DNA of 64,000 nucleotides from Comamonas koreensis. GTDB lineage: Bacteria; Pseudomonadota; Gammaproteobacteria; Burkholderiales; Burkholderiaceae_C. The stretch lies in NCBI RefSeq assembly GCF_021026195.1, contig NZ_JAJNCT010000004.1, positions 54,111-118,110 of the forward strand, in the 5' to 3' direction. A model generated the notes under the pieces. It was not told where the DNA came from. It ran no database searches and saw only the letters and a program-made list of their open reading frames with translations. The position numbers and the translations under genes are program-made. Below are positions 15,575-24,528 of this stretch, piece after piece (position 1 is the stretch's first letter; every line of letters begins with the position of its first letter).

Positions 15575-16774
15575 TCAGGAGCGGCTGCTTTGCATCGTGG
15601 TGGGCAGTGTTTCGATGGTTTCGCCACCCAAGCTATCGACCAAGGTGGCGCTGACTTCGCAGGCCCAGGACTGTGCAGCGGGTAATGACATCGGAACATG
15701 GGCCGTGGCTGCGGGCCCGGATGCCACTCCGCTTGCGCGGTCACCTGCCGAGCCGGTGCATGCCACCCGGTAGCTGCCCACCTCATAGCCAGGAGGCATG
15801 GTCTGGGGGGCTTGCACGGTGGCTCCTGTTCCGCTGATGGCAGAAATCCGGGCAGTGCGGTCAGCTGCGAAAGTGAAGATCAGGGACAGGCCGCCATGTG
15901 CTGCAGGTATGTTGGGGGCCGCTTCGGCGTTGATGCCACCGTTGGCGTTGCCCTCAGCCACAAAAGACAGCTCTTCAATGGGGGCGGAGTAGCAGGAATC
16001 GCCAGTGGTGCCACCCTGCGACCCGTGCGCTGGCGGCGTCCAGTTGGCTGCAGCGGCCTTGTGTGTGGTGGACGGCGCATCGCCATAGGTACCGCCATTG
16101 CCGCCACCACCGCCGCTGGCGCCCCCCTGAGAGACAGGTTCTACCTCGTCGCCGTCTCCGGCAGCGGAAGCAGCAGAGCTGCATTGATCGGACTGCACTA
16201 CGCCTGCGCTTTGTGCAACCCCTTCGGCAAACCCCAGTACGCCACCCCCGCCTCCGCCACCACCGCCTCCTGCGCGCACCCACATGCTGGTGCCAGCTAT
16301 GTTCAGCGATGAGGCGCCACCGCCGCCACCGCCACCGCCTCCATGTCGTCCGCCGCCGCCGGCGCCACCATGGCCATCGCCGGTGCCGCCCACGCCTCCC
16401 ACAGTAGGCACTCCCATGGCATCCGCCCCTTGTTGCCCGGCCATGCCCGCGCGCAGGTGTAATGTGGCACCGGGTGACACCTGCACAGCACCCGCGACGG
16501 TGGCACCTTTTGCACCCCTGGCGCCCCCGTAACCCAGTCGAAGTGGCGGGTAGGGCGACCCACCGGCCCCACCGCCTGCGCCATCCACTCTGAGGTTGAC
16601 GATGTTCATGCCGCTGGGAACGGTGCAGGTGGTCGCTTCGGTGTAATAGACCTCATCCACACAATCCTGCGCCTGTACCTGTTGGGAAGCGCCGATCAAC
16701 GCACAACTGGTGGCCAAACTGAAGGTGATTTTTTTTAGCGATCGGCTAAGGCTATTAGTAGATTTTGGCGGCAT
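15575..16774 (-). CDS. Glycine-rich secreted protein, paralogue lacking the C-terminal anchor
   Basis: A 399-residue paralogue of the downstream protein. The N-terminus has a signal peptide ending near QQVQAQD, then CVDEVYYTEATTCTVPSGMN, parallel to the same segment in the paralogue. The glycine-rich core includes runs of G of up to ten and MWVRAGGGGG. The C-terminal domain (MPPGYEVGSYRVACTGSAG, SWACEVSATLVDS) also aligns, but the protein ends at MQSSRS with TGA and so has no membrane anchor. The missing anchor is recognisable downstream in the same frame. As encoded, it would be released rather than sorted to the membrane. The ATG at 16774 is supported by AGAAAGGA and a shared leader hairpin. 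Confidence 0.82.
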   Translation of the reverse strand: MPPKSTNSLSRSLKKITFSLATSCALIGASQQVQAQDCVDEVYYTEATTCTVPSGMNIVNLRVDGAGGGAGGSPYPPLRLGYGGARGAKGATVAGAVQVSPGATLHLRAGMAGQQGADAMGVPTVGGVGGTGDGHGGAGGGGRHGGGGGGGGGASSLNIAGTSMWVRAGGGGGGGGGGVLGFAEGVAQSAGVVQSDQCSSAASAAGDGDEVEPVSQGGASGGGGGNGGTYGDAPSTTHKAAAANWTPPAHGSQGGTTGDSCYSAPIEELSFVAEGNANGGINAEAAPNIPAAHGGLSLIFTFAADRTARISAISGTGATVQAPQTMPPGYEVGSYRVACTGSAGDRASGVASGPAATAHVPMSLPAAQSWACEVSATLVDSLGGETIETLPTTMQSSRS

Positions 16775-16787
16775 CGCAATCCTTTCT

Positions 16788-16802
16788 GCACGCTGATCGT
16801 GC
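16788..16802 (-). promoter_or_regulatory. Leader hairpin shared by both glycine-rich genes (copy 1)
   Basis: GCACG-N5-CGTGC immediately precedes AGAAAGGA and the ATG at 16774. The stem is identical to that at 15415-15429 while the loop differs, which suggests selection on the stem. Confidence 0.65.
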
Positions 16803-17546
16803 GGTAACCAATTCTCTTGGTATATCCGGATGCGATATTAAACTCTATTTGTTTTATTGAGGGATGGCGAGACGCTTTATTACGGTGGTGGATGGTGGGG
16901 TTGCCGATGAATAGTGATTTTTGATCATTTTTCTGTGAGTGGGAATTACTGGTGATCAATATGGTAAATAATCCTTGCAGTTATCCTATGCCCGCAAGTT
17001 TTCGCAGCTGAGCGGGCGGCGCTCATGGTTGCTACAGCGTAGCCAGTGCTGTAGGCGACAGAACGCAGCTCTGGGTTCGGCATTGTGGCGGCGTTGAAAA
17101 GCGCCATGGCTCGGCGTGGGGGAAGCGGTTGTCATTCGGAATCCGCGTTTTAGGGCTGGTGCATGCCAGGTATTCGGTATGCGTTTTATGGATATTTGTG
17201 ACATGCAAGGTAACTGATTTTTAAATTGCTTTAATCCATAGCCATAGATGCACGGTAAATGCTTTTAGGACATCGCAATACGCCTGCCCAGGGCTGATTG
17301 CGAACCGGGTGTATCACCGCATGGGTTACTGCCGTTGATTATTGGCAAGTCAACCACTGAGGGTGTGCGGTGGATAGCTTTCACGCCAAAACGGGTCGTC
17401 CATAGATGCTGGTCGTGATCCATGCGGCATTTATCCCCCTATTCGCCGCAGATGCTGCAGTGAATGGCGAGCGTGACCATAGGCTGGCGGATGCAAAAAA
17501 TGCCTCTCTGGCACGAATAAGCGCCAGAGGGGGTTTGTTGGTTGCG
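16803..17546. other. AT-richer intergenic region without a supported gene
   Basis: About 740 bp, visibly lower in G+C than the flanks. Short open frames exist on both strands but show no recognisable product. Two inverted repeats are visible: CTACAGC/GCTGTAG (17032-17054) and CTCTGGC/GCCAGAG (17506-17529). The promoter of the glycine-rich genes must lie in its first part. Confidence 0.6.
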
Positions 17547-17579
17547 TGATCACCAACCGGTAATCGGCCAGCAGTTCGT

Positions 17580-17891
17580 GTGCGTCTGCATGCTTCTCAA
17601 GAGGACATTGCATCGCTACTCGATCCACAAGTCCGTGAAAACGAGTTTGAAATGGTTGAGGCCAACTTCCTGGCGCAAGGTGAAGTGCTCTTGCTCAAGA
17701 ACGGCGAAGCGCTGACCACCTCTTTGGGTGCTGTCAGTGGCGATTCAAGCAATGAGCCCTGGTTACGCTATGGCGCAGAGATTGAGATTTCCGTGCGCTA
17801 CCAGGATTTAGAAGGGCGCAAATACCAATCCAAGCTGCCGCTGAAGGTATATGCCAGAGAAGGTTTTGGTGGCGGCATTTGGAGATCTTAA
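17580..17891 (+). CDS. Hypothetical protein, possibly a C-terminal fragment
   Basis: A 103-residue frame with believable protein character: DIASLLDPQVRENEFEMVE, then LLLKNGEALTTSLGAV and a beta-rich end EIEISVRYQDLEGRKYQSKL. I do not recognise the family. The frame is open back to a stop at 17547, and no good ribosome-binding site precedes GTG 17580 or the internal ATG 17652. There is no signal peptide or membrane segment. Its isolation after an AT-rich stretch, with a clean terminator behind it (17894-17930), suggests either a small real gene or the surviving end of a larger deleted one. Confidence 0.5.
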   Translation: MRLHASQEDIASLLDPQVRENEFEMVEANFLAQGEVLLLKNGEALTTSLGAVSGDSSNEPWLRYGAEIEISVRYQDLEGRKYQSKLPLKVYAREGFGGGIWRS

Positions 17892-17893
17892 GA

Positions 17894-17930
17894 AAAACGG
17901 CCACGCAACCCAAAGGCGCGTGGCCGTTTT
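17894..17930. terminator. Bidirectional terminator
   Basis: AAAACGGCCACGC and GCGTGGCCGTTTT form a perfect 13-bp stem with an 11-base loop, with A and T tracts at either side. It separates the hypothetical gene from the convergent ligase gene. Confidence 0.9.
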
Positions 17931-17961
17931 GCGCACTCAGCGTGCGTTGTCTCCAAAGCGC

Positions 17962-19221
17962 TCAGTCGTAACTCCGCGCATCCTCAATCACCTTGCCATC
18001 ATTGGGCAGCTCACCCGGGCGCAGCAGCGCGATATCGGCGCGCAGCTTGGTGATGTCGCGCACGGCGTCGGCGATCTGTTCGGCCAGGCCGGCGCCCAGC
18101 TCGGTGGTTTCCACCTGCAGGCTCATCTGGTCCTGGGCCATGGCGCCGCTGACAACCAGGCGCGCCTTTTGCACCTGGGGAAAGCGTTTGACGACTTCGG
18201 CAATCTGGCCGGGGTGCACAAACATGCCGCGCACCTTGGTGGTTTGGTCGGCGCGGCCCATCCAGCCCTTGATGCGGGTGTTGGTGCGGCCGCTGGGGCA
18301 CTGGCCGGGCAGCACGGCTGAGAGGTCACCGGTGCCAAAGCGGATCAGCGGGTAGTCGGTGTTGAGGGTGGTGACGACCAGCTCACCGACCTCGCCTTCG
18401 GCCACCGGGTCGCCGGTGCCGGGGCGCACGATTTCGACAATCACGTTCTCGTCCAGCACCAGGCCTTCGCGCGCCTCGGTCTCGTAGGCGATCAGGCCCA
18501 GGTCGGCGGTGGCATAGCACTGGTAGGCGGCCACGCCCCGGGCGCTGAACCAGTCGCGCAGCGAGGGGGGGCAGGCCTCGCCGGAGACAAGCGCCTTGGT
18601 CAGCGATGCAATGCGCTGGCCCTGGGCTTCGGCCTTCTCCAGGATGATCTTCAAAAAGCTGGGCGTGCCGATGTAGCCATGGGGGTGCAGATCGGCCATG
18701 GCTTGCACCTGCTGCTCGGTCTGGCCGGTGCCGGCGGGGAAGACGGTGGCGCCCAGCGCCTGGGCGCCTGACTCCATCATCGAGCCGGCGGGCACAAAGT
18801 GGTAGCTGAAGCTGTTGTGCACCAGCTCGCCGGCGCGAAAGCCGGCCGCATAGATGGCGCGGGCCATGCGCCAGTAGTCGGGGCGCTGGCCTTCGGGTTC
18901 ATAGATGGGGCCGGGGCTGGCAAACATGCGCGGCATGGCGCTGCCAAACGGCGCGGTGTTGAAGCCGCCAAAGATGGCGCGGCCCGGGTGCTGGGCGCGC
19001 TCGGCCTTTTGGCGCTCCAGCAGCTCATGCTTGCGGGTCACGGGCAGCTGCGCCAGCGCCGCGCGGCTGCTGATGCTGGCGGCATCGATGCCCTGCAGGA
19101 TGCTGGCAAAGGCGGGGGAGTGTTGCTGGGCGTGCCGAATCTGGGCGGGCAGGCGGGCCATCAGATCGGCTTCGCGGGCAGCTGGGGCGCGGGACTCCAG
19201 ATCGTCGTAGTGCTGGCTCAT
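17962..19221 (-). CDS. PaaK-like phenylacetate-CoA ligase family protein
   Basis: A 419-residue adenylate-forming enzyme of the PaaK family, which activates aromatic or related carboxylic acids to CoA thioesters through an acyl-AMP. Visible segments are LPVTRKHELLERQ (N-terminal PaaK motif), HNSFSYHFVPAG, the adenine-region YQCYATADLGLIAYE, the hinge RFGTGDLSAVLPG, and KVRGMFVHPGQIAEVVKRFP in the mobile C-terminal domain. It is the last gene of the Liv-type operon (minus strand), about 107 bases after livF. Its substrate is not predictable; phenylacetate itself is unlikely to be implied since no paa genes are present. Confidence 0.88.
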   Translation of the reverse strand: MSQHYDDLESRAPAAREADLMARLPAQIRHAQQHSPAFASILQGIDAASISSRAALAQLPVTRKHELLERQKAERAQHPGRAIFGGFNTAPFGSAMPRMFASPGPIYEPEGQRPDYWRMARAIYAAGFRAGELVHNSFSYHFVPAGSMMESGAQALGATVFPAGTGQTEQQVQAMADLHPHGYIGTPSFLKIILEKAEAQGQRIASLTKALVSGEACPPSLRDWFSARGVAAYQCYATADLGLIAYETEAREGLVLDENVIVEIVRPGTGDPVAEGEVGELVVTTLNTDYPLIRFGTGDLSAVLPGQCPSGRTNTRIKGWMGRADQTTKVRGMFVHPGQIAEVVKRFPQVQKARLVVSGAMAQDQMSLQVETTELGAGLAEQIADAVRDITKLRADIALLRPGELPNDGKVIEDARSYD

Positions 19222-19328
19222 GCGGGTTCTCCGGGACGTGTGATCGGTATTTTTGAGGGCGAATCTGCCGCAGACGCCGGCATCTGGGCATCAGCCGGCG
19301 CGGTAATTGGTGCGTTGAAGCAGTGCGG

Positions 19329-20168
19329 TCAGGCCAGCCAGCGTTTTCTGCGCTTGTAGCTCTTGACGTCCTTGAAGCTCTTGCGCTCGCCGCCACCCAT
19401 GCCCAGGTAGAACTCCTTGACGTCCTCGTTGTTGGCGAGGTCCTTGGCGGCGCCGTCCATCATGATGCGGCCGCTCTCCATGATGTAGCCGTAGTCGGCG
19501 TACTTCAGCGCCATGTTGGTGTTCTGCTCGGCCAGCACGAAGGTGACCTTCTCTTTCTGGTTCAGGTCCTGCACGATGTTGAAGACTTCTTCAACGATCT
19601 GCGGCGCCAGGCCCATCGAGGGCTCATCGAGCAGCACCAGGCGCGGGTTGCTCATCAGCGCGCGGCCAATGGCGCACATCTGCTGCTCGCCGCCCGAGGT
19701 GTAGGCCGCCTGGCTGGTGCGGCGCGTCTTGAGGCGGGGAAAATAGTTGTAGACCTTGTCCAGGTTGGCGGCGATCTCGCCCTTGCTGGTGCGGGTATAG
19801 CTGCCGGTGAGCAGGTTCTCTTCGATGGTCAGGTGGGCAAAGCAGTGCCGGCCTTCCATCACCTGCACAACGCCGCGCTTGACCAGGTCCGACGGGGTCA
19901 GCGCTTCGATGCGCTCGCCTTCGAGCTCGATGCTGCCCTTGGTGACTTCGCCGCGCTCGCCCTTGAGCAGGTTGGAAATGGCGCGCAAGGTGGTGGTCTT
20001 GCCGGCGCCATTGCCGCCCAGGATGGCCACGATCGATTCGCGCGGCACCGACAGCGAGACGCCTTTGAGCACCAGGATCACATGGTTGTAGATCACCTCG
20101 ATGCCGTTGACGACCAAAAGCGGCGCTGCTGCGGATGGGGTGGAAGCTGTTTGCGGGGAATCGGTCAT
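19329..20168 (-). CDS. livF: Branched-chain-type ABC transporter ATP-binding protein
   Basis: A 279-residue LivF-type ATPase with Walker A GGNGAGKTTTLRAISN, signature YTSGGEQQMCAIGRAL, Walker B LVLLDEPSMGLAP and FVLAEQNTNMAL. Start ATG 20168 gives MTDSPQTASTPSAAAPLL, a short flexible leader; longer in-frame extension passes through a hairpin-rich intergenic segment. It has a basic C-terminal extension (KSFKDVKSYKRRKRW), longer than in typical LivF proteins. It lies downstream of the binding-protein gene and upstream of the PaaK-like gene. Confidence 0.93.
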   Translation of the reverse strand: MTDSPQTASTPSAAAPLLVVNGIEVIYNHVILVLKGVSLSVPRESIVAILGGNGAGKTTTLRAISNLLKGERGEVTKGSIELEGERIEALTPSDLVKRGVVQVMEGRHCFAHLTIEENLLTGSYTRTSKGEIAANLDKVYNYFPRLKTRRTSQAAYTSGGEQQMCAIGRALMSNPRLVLLDEPSMGLAPQIVEEVFNIVQDLNQKEKVTFVLAEQNTNMALKYADYGYIMESGRIMMDGAAKDLANNEDVKEFYLGMGGGERKSFKDVKSYKRRKRWLA

Positions 20169-20219
20169 GCCGTCACCTGATCTCTCAACAAAATGGAGGG
20201 TGGGCGGCCCCGGGGAGCG

Positions 20220-20282
20220 GGCGCCTTCCGCAGGGGAGGGCGCCAGGGGCCTGCCACGAGAGGCCCCGGGCCACAGAGGCCC
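20220..20282 (-). promoter_or_regulatory. Cluster of three hairpins after the binding-protein gene
   Basis: Three consecutive inverted repeats occur: GGCGCC/GGCGCC (20220-20244), GGGGCCT/AGGCCCC (20246-20267) and GGGCC/GGCCC (20268-20282). They follow the substrate-binding-protein gene on the minus strand and lack a T tract. A role in stabilising the upstream message is likely, as for the stem-loop after urtA. Confidence 0.65.
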
Positions 20283-20297
20283 AGGGACCACGCAGCC

Positions 20298-21611
20298 TTA
20301 GCTGCAGGAACGTGGCGTCACGTTCTTTTCCTTGGCGTACTTGTCGGCGTATTCCTTGACCAGCGGGTCGATCAGGCTCTTGTCCGATTGGTACCAGTCC
20401 GAGGTGACGTTGAACTTGCTGCCGTCCCAGGTGGCGATACGCGCCCAGTCGGCACCGAGGTGGTTGTCACAGCTGGTCTTGAAGGGGCGGATGATCTTGC
20501 CAAAGCCCAATTCGTTCAGGCGTTCCTGGGTCATGTTCATGTTCTCCAGGCCCCAGCGCACCTGCTCGGAGGTCATGACCTTGCCCTTGCCGTACTTCTC
20601 TTGCGCGGTGCGGATGGCTTCGACCTGCAGCATCGCGATCATCATGCCGCGCGTGTGTGCCAGCTGGCCCAGTTCCTTGGGATCGGACGCGGTGCCCTGG
20701 CCCTTGTCGTATAGCGTGGCCTTCACCTCGTCATGCACCTTGTCGCGCTCGCCGGTGTTGTGGATGGTGACGGTGTTGTAGCCCTTGGCGCCGGCACCGA
20801 TGTCCTTCACGTCATGGTCGGAGCCGCCCCACCAGATGGCGTACATCTTCTCGCGGGGGTAGCCGGTGGCCTGGGCTTCGCGCACGGCGGTCGGCGTCAT
20901 CACGCCGGCCGACCACAGCAGCACATAGTCAGGGCGGTTCTGGCGGATCTGCAGCCAGGTGGACTTCTGCTCCACGCCCGGGGCGGTCACGGGCAGCAGC
21001 ATCAGCTCAAAGCCTTCCTTGGCGGCACGCTTTTGCAGCAGCGGGATGGGCTCCTTGCCATAGGGCGAGTCGTGGTAGACCAGGGCGATCTTCTTGCCCT
21101 TGAGGTTGCCCTTTTCCTTCTTCAGGATGTCCTGCACGATGGAATCAGCAGCGGTCCAGTAGTTGCCCAGCAGCGGGAAGTTCCACTCGAACACCTTGCC
21201 ATCGGCCGATTGCGACAGGCCATAGCCGGGGGTGATGACGGGCATCTTGTCGCCCGCGGCCTTGTCGGTCACCGCGAAGGTGATGCCGGTCGATTGCGTG
21301 TCAAAGCCGGCAGCGCCACCGTCGCGGCCCTTGAGGCGCTCATAGCATTCCACGCCCTTGGCGGTGTCGTAGGCGGTCTCGCACTCTTCGAACTTGATCT
21401 TCACGCCGTTGATGCCGCCCTTGGCATTGACGAGCTTGAGGTAGTCCTGCTTGCCGTCACCCCATGGGATGCCCAGCGGCGCGAACTGGCCGGTGCGGTA
21501 GACCAGCAGCGGAACAAATTGCTCCTGGGCTTGTGCGGCTGGGGCAGCCATCATTGCGCCCAGACCCAGGGCTGCCGTAGCAGCGGCGATCACAGCTTTC
21601 TTGAAAGACAT
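20298..21611 (-). CDS. livK: Branched-chain-type ABC transporter substrate-binding protein
   Basis: A 437-residue periplasmic binding protein with signal peptide MSFKKAVIAAATAALGLGAM and cleavage near AQAQE. It belongs to the LivK/HmgK-like group of Burkholderiales, with VPLLVYRTGQFAPLGIPWGDG at the ligand-facing N-lobe, GINGVKIKFEECET, VYHDSPYGKEPIP and AIWWGGSDHDVKD. Two cysteines (FEECET and KGVECYERL) and two near the C-terminus (SCDN, SCS) may form disulfides. The ligand is probably not an amino acid, given two acyl-CoA ligases in the operon; an aromatic or fatty acid is an inference. Confidence 0.92.
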   Translation of the reverse strand: MSFKKAVIAAATAALGLGAMMAAPAAQAQEQFVPLLVYRTGQFAPLGIPWGDGKQDYLKLVNAKGGINGVKIKFEECETAYDTAKGVECYERLKGRDGGAAGFDTQSTGITFAVTDKAAGDKMPVITPGYGLSQSADGKVFEWNFPLLGNYWTAADSIVQDILKKEKGNLKGKKIALVYHDSPYGKEPIPLLQKRAAKEGFELMLLPVTAPGVEQKSTWLQIRQNRPDYVLLWSAGVMTPTAVREAQATGYPREKMYAIWWGGSDHDVKDIGAGAKGYNTVTIHNTGERDKVHDEVKATLYDKGQGTASDPKELGQLAHTRGMMIAMLQVEAIRTAQEKYGKGKVMTSEQVRWGLENMNMTQERLNELGFGKIIRPFKTSCDNHLGADWARIATWDGSKFNVTSDWYQSDKSLIDPLVKEYADKYAKEKNVTPRSCS

Positions 21612-21689
21612 GGTTCTATCTCCTTAGGGTTGTTGGGGCTGGTGACCCCCACTTGCGAACACTCTGCGTTGCTCTCTCTTAAAAAACTC

Positions 21690-22754
21690 TCAATGCGGGA
21701 ACGGCCACAGACGCAGCTTCTGGCGGGCCGTGGCCCACAGCTTGGCCAATCCATGGGGCTCGACAATCAGGAAAAACACGATCAGCGCGCCAAACACCAT
21801 GTGCTCCAGGTAGGTGGCGGTGGCGGTGGACAGCGGCAGACCCAGCCAGTGCGGCACCTGGGTCAGGAAGATGGGCAGCAGCACAAAGAAGGCGGCGCCA
21901 AAGATGCTGCCGACGATGGAGCCCAGGCCGCCGATGATGATCATGAACAGCAGCTGGAAGGAACGGTCCAGGCTGAAGGCGGCAGGCTCCCAGGCGCCCA
22001 GGTGGACAAAGCCCCAGAGCGCACCGGCAATGCCGACGATGAAGCTGCTGACGGCAAAGGCCGAGAGCTTGGCGTACATGGGGCGGATGCCGATCACGCT
22101 GGCGGCCACATCCATGTCGCGCATGGCCATCCACTCGCGGCCGATGGCGCTGCGCACCAGGTTCTTGGCCATCAGGCCCAGCACGCAGAGGATGACCAGG
22201 CAGAACAGGTACTTCTGCACCGGCGTCTCGATCGGCATGCCGAACACCGACAGCTTGCCGGCGCTGACCGAACCGGACGAGGAGTAGTTGCTGACCCAGG
22301 CGGCGCGGCTGGTGATCCAGTCCATGAAGAACTGGGCCGCCAGGGTGGCCACGGCCAAGTACAACCCGCGAATGCGCAGGCTGGGCAGGCCAAACAGCAC
22401 GCCGACCAGCATGGACACCAGGCCGCCACCGATCAGCGACAGGATCAGCGGCATGCCTTCAAAGCGCACATGGAAGTTGTAGGCCGCGTAGGCGCCGGCT
22501 GCCATGAAGGCGCCGGTGCCCAGCGAGATCTGGCCGCAGTAGCCCACCAGGATGTTGAGCCCGATGGCGCCCAGCGACATGATCAGGAAGGGGATCAGCA
22601 CCGCCTTGAAGGTGTAGTCGCTGAAGCCAAAGGGCACCAGCACAAAGGCCACCAGCAGCAGGGCGAGCATGGCCCACTTGTCCTGCAGCACCGGGAAGAT
22701 CTGCTGATCGGCCGCGTAGCTGGTCTTGAACTGGCCATTTTCACGATAAAACAT
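21690..22754 (-). CDS. livM: Branched-chain-type ABC transporter permease (LivM)
   Basis: A 354-residue inner-membrane permease. LivM features are GLNILVGYCGQISLGTGAFMAAGAYAAY (split membrane signature), LRIRGLYLAVATLAAQFF, the coupling segment REWMAMRDMDVAASVIGI, and IIGGLGSIVGSIFGAAFF. It starts 14 bases after the end of the livH gene and pairs with it. The N-terminal extension of about 35 residues is hydrophilic (YRENGQFKTSYAADQQIF) and typical for this subgroup. Confidence 0.93.
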   Translation of the reverse strand: MFYRENGQFKTSYAADQQIFPVLQDKWAMLALLLVAFVLVPFGFSDYTFKAVLIPFLIMSLGAIGLNILVGYCGQISLGTGAFMAAGAYAAYNFHVRFEGMPLILSLIGGGLVSMLVGVLFGLPSLRIRGLYLAVATLAAQFFMDWITSRAAWVSNYSSSGSVSAGKLSVFGMPIETPVQKYLFCLVILCVLGLMAKNLVRSAIGREWMAMRDMDVAASVIGIRPMYAKLSAFAVSSFIVGIAGALWGFVHLGAWEPAAFSLDRSFQLLFMIIIGGLGSIVGSIFGAAFFVLLPIFLTQVPHWLGLPLSTATATYLEHMVFGALIVFFLIVEPHGLAKLWATARQKLRLWPFPH

Positions 22755-22768
22755 AGGTCAGTCTCCGT

Positions 22769-23698
22769 TTACACGCGGTCAATAATTTTGTCGCCAAACA
22801 AACCTTGGGGACGGAACAGCAGGAAGCACAGCGCCAGACCGTAGGCGAACCAAGTCTCGATGCCGCCGCCCACATAAGGGCCCAGGTAGACCTCGGAGAG
22901 CTTCTCGCCCACGCCGATGATCAGACCGCCGACGATGGCGCCGGGCACGGAGGTGAGGCCACCCAGAATCACAACCGGCAAGGCCTTCAGGGCGACCAGG
23001 GACAGCGAGTACTGCACACCCAGCTTGGAGCCCCAGATGATGCCGACCACCAGCGCCACGCAGCCAGCCACCGACCAGACGATGACCCAGATGCGCGAGA
23101 GCGGAATGCCGATGGACTGGGCGGCCTGGTGGTCGTCCGCCACGGCGCGCAGGGCGCGGCCGGTCTTGGTCTTTTGGAAGAACACGCTCAGCACCAGCAC
23201 CAGCACCGCGGCAATGCCGGCGGCATACAGGTCTTCCTGGCTGATCAGCACGCCGCCCTGGAACAGGCTTTCCATGACGAACATGGGGTCCTTGGGCATG
23301 CCCACATTGATGCTGTAGACGGCCGAGCCAAAGATCATCGGGCCCAGGCCGTCGAGGAAGTAGGCGATACCCAAGGTGGCCATCAGCAGCGCGATGGGTT
23401 CCTGGTTGACGAGGTAGCGCAGCGCAAAACGCTCGATCGCCCAGGCCACGCCGACCATGATGACCATGGCGACGACGAGCGCCAGCGCAATGCTGAGCAC
23501 ACCGGGCTCCATGCCCAGCCACTTCGGAATCCATTCCGAAAAGCGGGCCATGGCCAGTGCGGCGAACAGCACCATCGCGCCCATCGCGAAGTTGAAGACG
23601 CCCGAGGCCTTGAAGATCAGCACAAAGCCCAGCGCGATGAGCGCGTAGAGCATGCCCACCATCAGGCCACCAAACAAAGTTTCAAGAAAAAATGCCAT
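22769..23698 (-). CDS. livH: Branched-chain-type ABC transporter permease (LivH)
   Basis: A 309-residue LivH-type permease with LIALGFVLIFKASGVFNFAMGAMVLFAALA at the N-terminus, the coupling loop GRALRAVADDHQAAQSIGIPLSRI, and the C-terminal ILGGLTSVPGAIVGGLIIGVGE and RPQGLFGDKIIDRV. It is complete and of normal length. The start codon is 22 bases after the stop of livG, in the same operon. Confidence 0.93.
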   Translation of the reverse strand: MAFFLETLFGGLMVGMLYALIALGFVLIFKASGVFNFAMGAMVLFAALAMARFSEWIPKWLGMEPGVLSIALALVVAMVIMVGVAWAIERFALRYLVNQEPIALLMATLGIAYFLDGLGPMIFGSAVYSINVGMPKDPMFVMESLFQGGVLISQEDLYAAGIAAVLVLVLSVFFQKTKTGRALRAVADDHQAAQSIGIPLSRIWVIVWSVAGCVALVVGIIWGSKLGVQYSLSLVALKALPVVILGGLTSVPGAIVGGLIIGVGEKLSEVYLGPYVGGGIETWFAYGLALCFLLFRPQGLFGDKIIDRV

Positions 23699-23720
23699 TG
23701 CGGTCCCCTGGGGTCTGTGC

Positions 23721-24503
23721 TCAGTGGCCTGCGCCCAGATAGGCGCGGATCACATCTTCGTTATTGCGGACTTCTTCGGGCGTGCCATCACCGATCTTCT
23801 TGCCGTAATCCAGCACCACCACGCGGTCGGAGATGTCCATCACCACGCCCATGTCGTGCTCGATCAGCACGATGGTGGTGCCGAACTCGTCGTTCACATC
23901 GAGGATGAAGCGGCACATGTCCTGCTTTTCCTCGACGTTCATGCCGGCCATGGGCTCGTCGAGCAGCAGCACCTTGGGCTCCATCGCCAGCGCGCGGCCC
24001 AGGTCGACCCGCTTTTGCAGGCCGTAGGGCAGCTGGCCCACGGGTGTCTTGCGGAAGGCCTGGATCTCCAGAAAGTCGATGATGTGCTCGACAAACTCGC
24101 GCTGCTGGATCTCCTCGCGCTGGGCCGGGCCCAGGCGCAGCGCCTGCATCAGCAGGTTGCTTTTGATCTTCAGGTTGCGGCCGGTCATGATGTTGTCGAT
24201 CACGCTCATGCCCTTGAACAGCGCCAGGTTCTGGAAAGTGCGGGCCACGCCCATCTCGGCGACCTGGCGGCTGTTCATGTGCGCAAAGGTCTGGCCGCGA
24301 AAGCTGATGGCGCCTTCCGAAGGCGTATAGACGCCGTTGATGCAGTTGAGCATGGAGCTCTTGCCGGCGCCGTTGGGGCCGATGATGGAGCGGATCTCAT
24401 GCTCCTTGACGTTGAAGGAGATATCCGTCAGCGCCTTGACGCCGCCAAAGCGCAGGCTGATGTTCTTGATGTCAAGAATGACGTCACCGATTTTTTTGCT
24501 CAT
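23721..24503 (-). CDS. livG: Branched-chain-type ABC transporter ATP-binding protein (LivG)
   Basis: A 260-residue ATPase with Walker A GPNGAGKSSMLNCING, the LivG motif ARTFQNLALFKGMSVIDNIM, signature LPYGLQKRVDLGRAL (PYGLQ rather than SGGQ, a usual LivG variant), Walker B VLLLDEPMAGM, and H-loop VLIEHDMGVVM. ATG 24503 is chosen over an ATG 33 bases upstream because MSKKIGDVILDIKNISLRFGG aligns with family starts and the longer form overlaps the ligase gene. Confidence 0.94.
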   Translation of the reverse strand: MSKKIGDVILDIKNISLRFGGVKALTDISFNVKEHEIRSIIGPNGAGKSSMLNCINGVYTPSEGAISFRGQTFAHMNSRQVAEMGVARTFQNLALFKGMSVIDNIMTGRNLKIKSNLLMQALRLGPAQREEIQQREFVEHIIDFLEIQAFRKTPVGQLPYGLQKRVDLGRALAMEPKVLLLDEPMAGMNVEEKQDMCRFILDVNDEFGTTIVLIEHDMGVVMDISDRVVVLDYGKKIGDGTPEEVRNNEDVIRAYLGAGH

Positions 24504-24528
24504 GGGTGGCTTTCTCTTGGCTGGGCGC

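Noticed and set aside
16986..17204. Minus-strand frame of 72 codons in the AT-rich gap
   Set aside because: No ribosome-binding site, no family resemblance and a composition unlike neighbouring proteins.
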